From the NCBI RefSeq assembly GCF_030269485.1, contig NZ_BSTL01000014.1, positions 62,001 to 126,000 on the forward strand: a stretch of DNA of 64,000 bases, given 5' to 3'. The notes below the pieces were generated by a model that was given only the letters and a program-made list of their open reading frames with translations, searched no databases and was not told the DNA's origin. Source of the DNA: Actinoplanes sp. NBRC 103695 (GTDB taxonomy: Bacteria; Actinomycetota; Actinomycetes; Mycobacteriales; Micromonosporaceae). This document shows, in pieces, positions 37,004-44,789 of this stretch. The position numbers and the translations under genes were made by a program. The stretch's first letter is position 1. Each line of letters opens with the position of its first letter.

Positions 37004-37957
37004 TCAAGGGATCAAGACAGTGCGGACACCGGGCGACTCCGGCGCCGACCACACCGACTCCACCTCGGCCAGCGGCTCGACCCGGGCGGTCACCGCAATC
37101 GCGCCGGAATCGATCTCCTCGATCAGGGCGGGCAGCTCCTCGAGGTAGGCGCGGGTCGAGACGGCGCCCTGGCCGTTGCCCTGAAGGCGGAAATTCGCCG
37201 AGCGCAAAGCCACCGACGGAAGCTGAATGGTCGGGCCGGCGACGGAGCCGATCTGGATCCAGTTCATCTCGCGACTGCGGTCGGCGCGTGCGCGCAACAA
37301 CGTCAGGATCGCGTCGCCGGCCGGCTTGCCCCACAGGTAGTCGAGGACCAGGTCGACATCGGCGGCAGCCTCGGCCAGCGCGCCCGGGCCGTCGTCGAGC
37401 GCGACGATGTCATCGGCGCCCAGATCAGGCAGCCGGGCCAGGCGGGTGCGGTCACGGCCGGCGCCGACCACCCGCCCGGCGCCCAGTCGCCTGGCGATCT
37501 GGACCGCCATCTGACCGGCGTTACCGGTCGCGCCGAGAATCAGAACGGACTGACCGGGAGCGATCGGCACGCGGCGCCTCAGCGCGACCCAGGAGGACAT
37601 GGCCGGGTTCATGCCCGCGGCGATCCTCGGCAGGTCCGTGCCGGCCGGGATCGGAACGCTGCGGCGAACATCGACGACGGCATGGGTGGCCATCGGGCCG
37701 GGCAGCCCGTCGTCGGCGACGAAATAGACGATGCGACCGCCGGGGAGCCGTGCGACCCCGTCGACGCCGGGGATCATCGGCAACTCACCCGTACTCGTGT
37801 AATGAAGCCCTGCCGCGGCACTGCGGACCCGCGGATGCAGGCCGATGGCGAGCACCTCGGCCTCGGCCTGGTCGTCGCCGGCCGGATCAGGGAGCTCGAA
37901 CGGCTCGTAGAGCGGCGGGCGGTCGAACGAGCGGACCACTGCGGCGTGCACCTTCAT
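37004..37957 (-). CDS. MDR-superfamily quinone-oxidoreductase-like protein
   Basis: The 317-residue medium-chain dehydrogenase/reductase lacks zinc-ligand cysteines. The nucleotide-binding motif is VLILGATGNAGQMAVQIARRLGA (about 135-157), of the quinone-reductase AxGxxG type for NADPH. The start at 37957 follows AGGAGG. It diverges from a MarR regulator, and the 93-bp gap contains three copies of a palindrome, so it is probably repressed by MarR and induced by a phenolic, quinone or similar compound. Confidence 0.85.
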   Translation of the reverse strand: MKVHAAVVRSFDRPPLYEPFELPDPAGDDQAEAEVLAIGLHPRVRSAAAGLHYTSTGELPMIPGVDGVARLPGGRIVYFVADDGLPGPMATHAVVDVRRSVPIPAGTDLPRIAAGMNPAMSSWVALRRRVPIAPGQSVLILGATGNAGQMAVQIARRLGAGRVVGAGRDRTRLARLPDLGADDIVALDDGPGALAEAAADVDLVLDYLWGKPAGDAILTLLRARADRSREMNWIQIGSVAGPTIQLPSVALRSANFRLQGNGQGAVSTRAYLEELPALIEEIDSGAIAVTARVEPLAEVESVWSAPESPGVRTVLIP

Positions 37958-37973
37958 GGCTCCTCCTGAAGTA

Positions 37974-38037
37974 GTTGGTGGCACGTACTAAGTTAGTTTG
38001 TGGCGCGAACCACTGCAAGGTGGTTTGTGTCACGTAC
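37974..38037. promoter_or_regulatory. Three copies of a 15-bp palindrome, probable MarR operators
   Basis: GTTGGTGGCACGTAC (37974-37988), GTTTGTGGCGCGAAC (37996-38010) and GTTTGTGTCACGTAC (38023-38037) fit a common near-palindrome with core GTG-N-CRC. They fill the gap between the MDR and MarR starts and should allow repression of both genes. An additional AACCAC-N6-GTGGTT arm pair links sites 2 and 3. Confidence 0.75.
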
Positions 38038-38050
38038 TAAAGTGGGTGTC

Positions 38051-38554
38051 ATGCCTCTCGATCCGGTGGATGCTTTGGTGCAGTTGTCGTTCGTGGTGCA
38101 GCGCGCGATCGCCACGGCGGGCGCTGCGCATGATCTGTCGGTCGTTCAGGTCCGGATGCTCGGCATCCTGCGCGATCGTGAGCCCGGCATGTTGGAGCTC
38201 GGTGTCCACCTGGGTCTGGACAAGTCGTCGGTGACCGGGCTCGTCAGCCGGGCGGAGAAACGGGGGTTGGTAAGGCGATCGGCCTCGCCGCACGACGGGC
38301 GGGTGGTGCTGGTGTCGCTCACGGCTGCCGGTCGCGAGGTGACCGAGCGGGGTGAGGCGGAGATCCGGGACCGGGTGTTCGCATTGACCGAGCACCTCAC
38401 CGCCCGGCAACGTGCCGAGCTCACGATGCTCGTCGGCACGATCGTCGGCGACGAGTCCGAGTCCGGGGAGAGGGAGGAGTCCGGGGAGAGGGAGGAGTCC
38501 GGGGAGAGGGAGGAGTCCGGGGAGAGGGAGGAGTCCGGGGAGAGGGAGGCCTGA
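38051..38554 (+). CDS. MarR-family repressor with a repeat-encoded acidic/basic tail
   Basis: The 167-residue regulator has a winged helix at about 25-110 (LGVHLGLDKSSVTGLVSRAEKRGLV, wing SPHDGRVVLVSLT). MarR proteins are usually about 140-150 residues. The excess here is a C-terminal tail of SGEREE repeats encoded by an 18-bp minisatellite. The start is the ATG at 38051; GTG at 38045 is an alternative. Its stop is 4 bp from the convergent GGDEF-EAL stop. Three palindromes upstream fit autoregulation and control of the divergent MDR gene. Confidence 0.92.
   Translation: MPLDPVDALVQLSFVVQRAIATAGAAHDLSVVQVRMLGILRDREPGMLELGVHLGLDKSSVTGLVSRAEKRGLVRRSASPHDGRVVLVSLTAAGREVTERGEAEIRDRVFALTEHLTARQRAELTMLVGTIVGDESESGEREESGEREESGEREESGEREESGEREA
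38461..38550 (+). repeat. 18-bp minisatellite in the MarR gene (5 copies)
   Basis: GTCCGGGGAGAGGGAGGA starts at 38461, 38479, 38497, 38515 and 38533 without a mismatch between full copies. It encodes a charged hexapeptide SGEREE. The perfect identity indicates recent expansion and likely strain-to-strain length variation. Confidence 0.95.
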
Positions 38555-38558
38555 AACG

Positions 38559-40874
38559 TCAGGTGGAGTCGGCGCCGGAGTGGTTGCGGACGGCGTTCAG
38601 GACCTCGTCGGCGGGCCGCGGCGGCGCGTAGAGGTAGCCCTGGCCGGTGTGGCAGCCCAGGGCGACCAGCTCAGCGGCCTGCTCCGGGGTTTCGATGCCC
38701 TCGGCGATGGTTCGGAGCCGCAGCACCTGGGCGAGCCGGATGACCGCCTCGGCGGTCGCCGCTCCGGTCGGGGTGCCGTCGAGTTCGGCGACGAAGCTGC
38801 GGTCGATCTTCAGGATGTCTACGGGAAGGCGGGTCAGGTAGTGCAACGACGAGTAGCCGGTGCCGAAGTCGTCGACGGCGATGCCTATGCCGTGGCCGCG
38901 CAGCTTCGCCAGTACCCCGATGGCCGCCTGGTCGACGATGGCCGACTCGGTGACCTCGAGGACCAGACGGTCGAGGGCGATTCCGGTACGCCGGGCGACC
39001 GCCAGCACGTCGTGGATCAGGGTGTCGCGTTGCAGTTGCCTCGGCGACAGGTTCACCGAGATGCACTGCCGCACGTCCGCCATGTCGCGGCAGGCCTGGT
39101 CGAGCACGTGCAGGCCGATGTCGTAGACAAGGCCGGTGCGTTCCGCGACCGGGATGAAGTCGAGGGGCGGGACCAGGCCGCGGGTCGGATGCTGCCGGCG
39201 GACCAGGGCTTCGAAGCCGGCCGGGGTGCCGGTGCCGATGTCCACGATCGGCTGGTAGTGGACGCGCAGCTCGCCTCGCCCGGCGGCGCCGGCCAGTTCC
39301 TCGGCCAGGGCGGCGTCGAGGGCCCGGCGGTCCACCATGGACTCGTCGTGTCGTGTCCAGGTGTGCGTCCCGGATCGTTTGGCGGCGTACATCGCCAGGT
39401 CGGCGCGCCGGAGCAGTTCCTTGATCGTGTCGCCGGGGCGGCTGTCGGTGATGCCGATGCTGGCGGGCACGGTCACCGTGTCCTCGCCGAGGCGGACGGG
39501 GCTCGCCGCGAGCGCCGCCAGGATGCGCTGCGCCACCAGCTCGGGGGACCTGGCGTCGAGCAGCAGCACCGCGAACTCGTCGCCGGCGATCCGGGCGCAG
39601 GTGTCGTTGGTGCGGACGGCTGCCCGCAGGTGGTGGCCGAACTCGTTGAGGACGATGTCGCCGGCCGCGTGGCCGTACGCGTCGTTGATGAGTTTGAAGT
39701 CGTCCAGGTCGATGAGCAGCAGCGCCACCGCGTCGGATCGCCGGACCGCCGTGGCGATCGCGTACTCCAGGCCGGTGCGGTTGGCCAGGCCGGTGCGGTT
39801 GGCCAGGCCGGTGCGGTTGGCCAGGCCGGTGCGGTTGGCCAGGCCGGTGCGGTTGGCCAGGCCGGTGCGGTTGGCCAGGCCGGTGCGGTTGGCCAGGCCG
39901 GTCAGCGGGTCGGCGACCACCAGGGCCTGCGTGGACCGCAGCGACGCCGTCATGTGCACCATCACCGCGGCGAACGTCAGGAACAGGCAGAAGACCAGGC
40001 CGCCCCAGGGGTAGAGGGCGTGCTCGCGGATCGCGACCGCGGTCAGCATCACCGCACCGGTCAGCAGCGACAGCAGCACCAGCCGCCGGGACCAGACCGG
40101 CCGCACGACCAGCCGTCCGCTCTCCCTGGTGTGCGCCGCGACCAGCAGCGGCGACACGGTGAGCAGGAGGCTTCCGGTGACCATCGCGGCGTCCAGCGGC
40201 CAGTAACCGGCCGGGTCGGAGGCGCCGCGGACGTCCATCGCGTTCCACACGGTGTCCGTCACGAGGAGCACCATCAGCCCGGCCGCCAGCGACGTCACCG
40301 GATGGGTCAGACAGGGCAGGGCGCCGCCGAGCACCAGCGCGCAGACGGCGGTCAGGAGCAGCAGATCACCTACGACGTACGCGAGGATCCGCGCCAGCTC
40401 GAACCATCCCCCGTCGGCGCCGACCGCCGGGCCGAGGACGAAGTACCAGGCCAGCATCGCGCCCGCGGAGACGATCATGACGATCTCGGCGAGGAACGAC
40501 CACCGCCCGCGGCCACGGATCTCGGCCAGCCGGGAGGCGAACGTCGCCGCCGTGAGCAGCGCGACCATCAGCGACCGCAGCGCGATGCCCAGCCAGTAGG
40601 CGGCCGGTTCGCCGGTCTGCGCGTACCAGAGGAGGTGGAACAACGCCGCCACGGCGCTGACCCGGGCCAGGCCGACGAGGCGCCAGGCCCACGGGTACGG
40701 GCTGTGCCGTTCGGCCCGGAAGCTGCAGACCGCCCCGATCATGTCGAGCAGCACCAGCGACGTGAACAGGACAGCACGCCGCAGACCCGGGTCGGCCAGC
40801 GCCGCGACCTGGGTCGCGGCGACCAGACCGACCAGTACGGCGGCAGCCCGCGAGGACGGCCGCCACCTGCTCAT
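38559..40874 (-). CDS. Membrane-bound GGDEF-EAL c-di-GMP protein with expanded GLANRT repeat
   Basis: The 771-residue protein begins with about eight to ten predicted membrane helices (about 9-300). A GGDEF domain follows whose active site reads RIAGDEF, with an RTND inhibitory site five residues before. The EAL domain has all hallmarks: EALVR, NLSPRQ, VTESA, VDDFGTGYSS, LKIDRSF and EGIET. It is thus likely an active c-di-GMP phosphodiesterase, while cyclase activity is uncertain because of Ala for the first Gly. The GGDEF entry motif DPLTGLANR is followed by seven tandem GLANRT units from an 18-bp minisatellite, adding 36 residues beside the active-site lobe. Confidence 0.92.
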   Translation of the reverse strand: MSRWRPSSRAAAVLVGLVAATQVAALADPGLRRAVLFTSLVLLDMIGAVCSFRAERHSPYPWAWRLVGLARVSAVAALFHLLWYAQTGEPAAYWLGIALRSLMVALLTAATFASRLAEIRGRGRWSFLAEIVMIVSAGAMLAWYFVLGPAVGADGGWFELARILAYVVGDLLLLTAVCALVLGGALPCLTHPVTSLAAGLMVLLVTDTVWNAMDVRGASDPAGYWPLDAAMVTGSLLLTVSPLLVAAHTRESGRLVVRPVWSRRLVLLSLLTGAVMLTAVAIREHALYPWGGLVFCLFLTFAAVMVHMTASLRSTQALVVADPLTGLANRTGLANRTGLANRTGLANRTGLANRTGLANRTGLANRTGLEYAIATAVRRSDAVALLLIDLDDFKLINDAYGHAAGDIVLNEFGHHLRAAVRTNDTCARIAGDEFAVLLLDARSPELVAQRILAALAASPVRLGEDTVTVPASIGITDSRPGDTIKELLRRADLAMYAAKRSGTHTWTRHDESMVDRRALDAALAEELAGAAGRGELRVHYQPIVDIGTGTPAGFEALVRRQHPTRGLVPPLDFIPVAERTGLVYDIGLHVLDQACRDMADVRQCISVNLSPRQLQRDTLIHDVLAVARRTGIALDRLVLEVTESAIVDQAAIGVLAKLRGHGIGIAVDDFGTGYSSLHYLTRLPVDILKIDRSFVAELDGTPTGAATAEAVIRLAQVLRLRTIAEGIETPEQAAELVALGCHTGQGYLYAPPRPADEVLNAVRNHSGADST
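39771..39896 (-). repeat. 18-bp minisatellite in the GGDEF domain (7 perfect copies)
   Basis: The plus-strand unit GCCGGTGCGGTTGGCCAG recurs at 39771, 39789, 39807, 39825, 39843, 39861 and 39879. It encodes GLANRT on the minus strand, a duplication of the conserved TGLANR motif itself. The array remains in frame. Confidence 0.95.
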
Positions 40875-40881
40875 GTCCTAC

Positions 40882-41496
40882 CTATCGACCACCCTGCCGA
40901 TCTCCTGGGTCGGCGAAGATCCGCTCGAAGATCTGGTCGATCACCTCGTTCTTGGCCAGGTTGTAGTCGCCGGGGCGCTCGGCCGTCTCGTCGGCCAGGC
41001 GGCGTTTGGTCCCGGCGTACAGGGCGCGATCCTCCTCGTGCGTGCGCAGCCAGTCGCGGAAGAGGCGGTGCCGGATCGGCTCGGGGGCGTCCTTCGGCCA
41101 GACGTGCAGGTGCAGTTCCTCGATGTCGTCGACGAGCATCCGGTGCCCGCACCACCAGGGCTCGCGCAGGATCAGGCGCCAGCCCTCCGCCTCCAGCGCG
41201 GGCAGGTAGCGGGCCTCGTCCGCGGTGTCGTCGACCAGCACGTCGATGTCGATGATCGGCTTGGCCGGCAGGCCCGGGACCGATGTGGATCCGACATGCT
41301 CGATGCCGAGGAGCACCTCGCCGAGGGCCTTCTTGATGCGGGCGCTGAAGTCGTCGAAGCGGCCGGGCCACGCCGGGTCGTACTCCTCGACGACGATGGG
41401 CTGGTCCTTGCGCGGCCACTCGCCGACCACGCCCGCGGCCATCTGTTCCGGGGTGGCGACGGAGCGTTCCCGCACCTCGCGCGGATAGTGATTCAA
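40882..41496 (-). CDS. GrpB/UPF0157-family nucleotidyltransferase-like protein
   Basis: The 204-residue protein contains VVEEYDPAWPGRFDDF, the signature HVGSTSVPGLPAKPIIDIDVLV (GS and DxD of the polymerase-beta-like nucleotidyltransferase fold) and HLHVWPKDAPE near the C-terminus. The biochemical role of the family is not settled. The gene ends 7 bp before the GGDEF-EAL start on the same strand, suggesting an operon. An N-terminal extension of about 30 residues precedes the usual family start. Confidence 0.88.
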   Translation of the reverse strand: MNHYPREVRERSVATPEQMAAGVVGEWPRKDQPIVVEEYDPAWPGRFDDFSARIKKALGEVLLGIEHVGSTSVPGLPAKPIIDIDVLVDDTADEARYLPALEAEGWRLILREPWWCGHRMLVDDIEELHLHVWPKDAPEPIRHRLFRDWLRTHEEDRALYAGTKRRLADETAERPGDYNLAKNEVIDQIFERIFADPGDRQGGR

Positions 41497-42049
41497 AGCG
41501 ACCTCCTGGGAGAAACAAAGTCTTCCAGCGTACGGAATTCAGGTGCCGCCGCGCATCTGGATTTCCGGGCGGTGCGTCACGCCGCACTCACCAGGTCAAG
41601 GAAGGGGCCGCCGCTCCGGCGCACGAAGGCGAGGTGAGAGAGCGGCGCGCAAGGGCGACGTGAGAGAGCGGCGCGCAAGGGCGACGTGAGAGAGCGGCGC
41701 GCAAGGGCGACGTGAGAGAGCGGCGCGCAAGGGCGAGGTGAGAGAGCGGCGCGCAAGGGCGAGGTGAGAAGGCGGCGCGCGAAGGCGGGTGAAGAGGCGG
41801 CGCGCAAATGCGGGTGAGAAGGCGGCGCGCAAGGGCGAGGTGAGAGAGCGACGCGCCAGGGCTGGTGAGTAGGCGGCGCGCAAGGGCGACGTGAGAGAGC
41901 GGCACGCGAAGGCGGGCGAGAGGGCGGGGTGAGATGGCGGGGTGAGAAGGCGGGGTGAGAAGGCGGGGTGAGAAGGCGGGGTGAGAAGGCGAGGTGAGAG
42001 AACGCCCCCGCGCGAGAGGGCAGGCGCGCGAGAGGGCAGGCGAGAGGGG
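41497..42049. other. Long intergenic region dominated by tandem repeats; no gene seen
   Basis: The 553 bp between the ABC exporter stop and the GrpB start contain about 140 bp of unique sequence next to GrpB (probably its promoter) and then repeat arrays. Frames through the arrays give Arg/Ser/Leu-rich repeats that differ by strand and match no family. Confidence 0.6.
41641..42000. repeat. 26-bp tandem array grading into a 13-bp array
   Basis: AGCGGCGCGCAAGGGCGACG-type units start at 41641, 41667, 41693, 41719 and 41745 at 26-bp spacing. Six or so diverged copies follow to about 41910. From about 41925 the DNA turns into a 13-bp unit GGCGGGGTGAGAA repeated to about 41995. The 26-bp unit equals two 13-bp units, suggesting a shared origin. 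Confidence 0.88.
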
Positions 42050-43792
42050 TCAGGCCGAGAGCGCGGCATACCGGCCGCCGTTGGCGACCAGGGTGTCGTG
42101 GGTGCCTCGTTCAAGGATCCGCCCGCGGCCGACCACGACGATCTGGTCGGCGTCGCGCACCGTCGACAACCGGTGCGCGATCATCACCGTGGTGCGGCCG
42201 CGGGCCAGTTCGTCGAAGGCGCGCTGCACGGCCCGCTCCGTCGACGAGTCGAGGGCGCTGGTCGCCTCGTCCAGGACCAGGATGCGGGGATCGCGCAGCA
42301 GCGTCCGGGCGATGGCGATGCGCTGCTTCTCGCCGCCGGAGAACCGGTGGCCTCTGGAGCCGGTCACCGTGTCGTATCCGTCGGGGAGGCCGGCGATCAG
42401 GTCGTGGATCTGCGCGGCCCGGGCGGCCTGTTCGATCTGCTCGTCCGTGGCGTCGGGGCGGGCGTACCGCAGGTTCTCCCGCACGGAGGTGTGCAGCAGG
42501 TAGGTGTCCTGGCTGACCAGCCCGACCACCCCGGCGAGGTCGTTGAGTCGCAGGTCGCGCAGGTCGACGCCGTCGATGGTGATCCGGCCGGCCGTCGGGT
42601 CGTACAGCCGGGTGATCAGGGCCGCGACCGTGCTCTTGCCGGAGCCTGTCTCCCCTACCAGCGCCAGGGAGGTGCCGGGCGGCACGTCCAGGGTGATGCC
42701 GTCGACCGCGGGAATCTTGCTGTCCGCGTACGTGAAAGTGACTTTCTCGAAGCGCAGGTGGCCGCGCACCGGCCGCGGCAGATCTACCGGCTCGGCCGGG
42801 TCGTCGATGTCGACGGGCAGGTCCAGGTATTCGAAGATGCGCGCGAACAGCGCCAGCGAGCTGGTCAGCGAGACCCCGACGCCGAGCAGGCCCATCATCG
42901 GCCGGAACAGGCCGGACTGCAGGGCGGTGAACGCGACCAGGGTGCCGATGCTGAGCGTGCCCGCGGTCGGTGGCAGGCCGGCGCTGAGGTAGATGGCCGC
43001 GGGAATGGCCGCGAAGATGATGTTCATCGACGCCATCCGCCAGCGGCCGGCCAGCTGGGAGCGCAGCTGCAGGTCGATGAGGCGCCTCGAGGAGGCGGCG
43101 AAGCGGTCGACCATCGCGGCGCCGGCGCCCATCGTCTTGCTCAGCTGGGCGCCGCTGATCGACAAGCCCTCTTCGATGGTGACGGTGAGGTCGGCGAGCT
43201 CGCGCTGGCGCTGGGCGGTGATCTCCTTGCGCAGGCGGGCGACGCGCCGGCTCAGGTAGAGCGCGGGAGGCAGCACCACCAGCGAGACCAGGGAGAGCTG
43301 CCAGGACAACGCGACCATGGCGACCGCCGAGGCGATGGCGGTGGTGAGGTTCGAGGTGATCGAGGTGGCGGTCGACGTGACCACCCCTTGCACGCCGCCG
43401 ATGTCGTTGGTGATGCGGGACTGCACCTCGCCGGAGCGGGTCCGGGTGAAGAACGCGACGGACTGCCGGTTGAGGTGGGCGAAGGTGTCCACCCGCAGCT
43501 TGTGCATGACCCGCTGGCCGACGGTGGTGGAGATCCAGGTCTGGACCAGGCCGAGCGTGGCGGTCAGCGCGGCGACGCCCACCATTCCGGCGACCAGCCA
43601 GATCAGCAGCGTGAGGTCCTGCCGGGGCAGCGCCCGGTCGATGATCTCGCGGAGCAGGAACGGTGAGGCCATGCCGAGCACGGACGACGTCATGATGAGG
43701 ACGGTCACCACCGCCAGCCGCGGGCGCTGGCCGGCGAACAGCCGGGCGATGCGGCGCAGCGAGACGTCGGCGGTCCCGGTTCGGGCTTCCAC
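42050..43792 (-). CDS. ABC exporter, fused transmembrane and ATPase domains (MsbA/MDR type)
   Basis: This roughly 580-residue half-transporter has six predicted membrane helices (about 20-310) and an ATPase with Walker A GETGSGKST, signature FSGGEKQR, Walker B ILVLDEATSALD and H-loop IAHRLST. It should dimerise and export a lipophilic or peptide-like compound. I place the start at GTG 43792, 8 bases after GAGGAAGG; TTG 43810 would add six residues but lies at the ribosome binding site. It is the last gene of the minus-strand set after NRPS, MbtH and sulfotransferase, so it is the likely exporter of their product. Confidence 0.9.
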   Translation of the reverse strand: MEARTGTADVSLRRIARLFAGQRPRLAVVTVLIMTSSVLGMASPFLLREIIDRALPRQDLTLLIWLVAGMVGVAALTATLGLVQTWISTTVGQRVMHKLRVDTFAHLNRQSVAFFTRTRSGEVQSRITNDIGGVQGVVTSTATSITSNLTTAIASAVAMVALSWQLSLVSLVVLPPALYLSRRVARLRKEITAQRQRELADLTVTIEEGLSISGAQLSKTMGAGAAMVDRFAASSRRLIDLQLRSQLAGRWRMASMNIIFAAIPAAIYLSAGLPPTAGTLSIGTLVAFTALQSGLFRPMMGLLGVGVSLTSSLALFARIFEYLDLPVDIDDPAEPVDLPRPVRGHLRFEKVTFTYADSKIPAVDGITLDVPPGTSLALVGETGSGKSTVAALITRLYDPTAGRITIDGVDLRDLRLNDLAGVVGLVSQDTYLLHTSVRENLRYARPDATDEQIEQAARAAQIHDLIAGLPDGYDTVTGSRGHRFSGGEKQRIAIARTLLRDPRILVLDEATSALDSSTERAVQRAFDELARGRTTVMIAHRLSTVRDADQIVVVGRGRILERGTHDTLVANGGRYAALSA

Positions 43793-43804
43793 GTGAAGAA
43801 CCTT

Positions 43805-43860
43805 CCTCAAATGCCGGGCCTCAGACGCTGGGCCTTAACTGCTGGGCCTCAGATGCTGGG
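43805..43860. repeat. 14-bp tandem repeat with a stop codon in each unit, at the sulfotransferase 3' end
   Basis: Units CCTCAAATGCCGGG, CCTCAGACGCTGGG, CCTTAACTGCTGGG and CCTCAGATGCTGGG start at 43805, 43819, 43833 and 43847. On the minus strand each carries TGA or TAA. The last holds the sulfotransferase stop, and the first abuts the ABC exporter's ribosome binding site. Confidence 0.85.
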
Positions 43861-44592
43861 CTCGGGCCCGGCGTCGGCGGCCCGGGCCCACGTCCGCAGC
43901 AGTTCGTAGTACGGCAGGTGACAGCGGTAGCAGGAGGCCAGCTTGGCGTTGTTGTCCACCGTTTCGGCGTACGTCCGGCGCGGCTCGGTGAAGCCGGTGC
44001 TGTTCGCCACGTCGCGGTGCCACGGCCTGGTCCGGCTCCAGACGAGCTGGTCGCCGGGTTCCCAGGTCAGCGCCGAGGCGACGAATGGTATCCCGACGTG
44101 GTCGCAGTAGCGCTTGATCACGTCGAGCGGCGTGGCCGCCAGCGCCTCGGCCTCGATGACCAGGGGCTTGGACTTCGACGCCGCCCAGGCCCGCCAGGCG
44201 AGCTCGGCCTGGTGGCGGTAGCCCACCTCGGCGCAGGCCATGTCCGGGTTCATCGCGTAGTGCGAGGCGAGCACGGAGCGGGGATCCCGGACGATGAACG
44301 TGTGCGACCCGACGGCCGGGATGTCCTCGCCGCCGCAGCCCAGGTAGTCGTACTCCGTGGTCTCCTTGATGAAGACCCGGCGGTCCTGGGCCCGCTCCTC
44401 CAGCAGCTTCAGCAGTTCGCCGTGGCTGGTGGCGGTCCGCTCGCCGACCTGGACGTGTCCCTGGACGACGATGCTGGAGAACGGCTCGTGGTAGACCTCG
44501 TGGTCGCCGCGTTCGAGCATCATCCGCAGGAACGCGGTCGACATCGAGCGGGGCGTGCCCCAGAAGAAGAGAAGGCCGGATCGGTCTGCCAT
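43849..44592 (-). CDS. PAPS-dependent sulfotransferase
   Basis: The 247-residue cytoplasmic enzyme transfers sulfate from PAPS to an acceptor. The 5'-phosphosulfate loop is FFWGTPRSMSTAFLR (about 9-23). The 3'-phosphate site is FIVRDPRSVLASHYAMN (Arg102, Ser106). Length and motifs fit small-molecule sulfotransferases. The ATG shares one base with the mbtH-like stop (TGATG), so it is translated as part of the NRPS operon. I therefore infer that it sulfates the NRPS product or an intermediate. Confidence 0.88.
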   Translation of the reverse strand: MADRSGLLFFWGTPRSMSTAFLRMMLERGDHEVYHEPFSSIVVQGHVQVGERTATSHGELLKLLEERAQDRRVFIKETTEYDYLGCGGEDIPAVGSHTFIVRDPRSVLASHYAMNPDMACAEVGYRHQAELAWRAWAASKSKPLVIEAEALAATPLDVIKRYCDHVGIPFVASALTWEPGDQLVWSRTRPWHRDVANSTGFTEPRRTYAETVDNNAKLASCYRCHLPYYELLRTWARAADAGPEPSI

Positions 44593-44789
44593 CAGCCGAG
44601 CAGGCTCGCCGGTCGGATGTCGGTCCACTCCCGATCGATGTGGGCCAGGCAGGCGTCGCGGGTGTCCGGGCCGAGGACCACCCGCCAGCCCGCCGGCACG
44701 TCGATCGTCTCCGGCCACAGCGAGTGCTGGTTCTCGCCGTTGACCAGGACGAGGTAGCCGATGTCGTCGCGTTCGAAGGGGTTGCTCAC
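44592..44789 (-). CDS. MbtH-like NRPS accessory protein
   Basis: The 65-residue protein carries the family pattern NPFERDDIGYLVLVNGENQH, then SLWPETIDVPAGWRVV and a WTDIRP C-terminus with the conserved tryptophans. MbtH-like proteins bind NRPS adenylation domains and are needed for their folding or activity, notably for tyrosine-activating domains. The GTG start overlaps the NRPS stop (44789-44786). Confidence 0.96.
   Translation of the reverse strand: MSNPFERDDIGYLVLVNGENQHSLWPETIDVPAGWRVVLGPDTRDACLAHIDREWTDIRPASLLG

Noticed and set aside
39590..39620. Calling the GGDEF domain dead because it reads AGDEF
   Set aside because: Some AGDEF domains are active and the inhibitory RxxD site is kept, so I leave the activity open instead of calling it degenerate.
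41596..42114. Minus-strand frames across the 26-bp array giving Leu/Ser/Arg repeats
   Set aside because: Several overlapping frames are equally open, as expected for a repeat free of stops. None has a start signal or resembles a protein.
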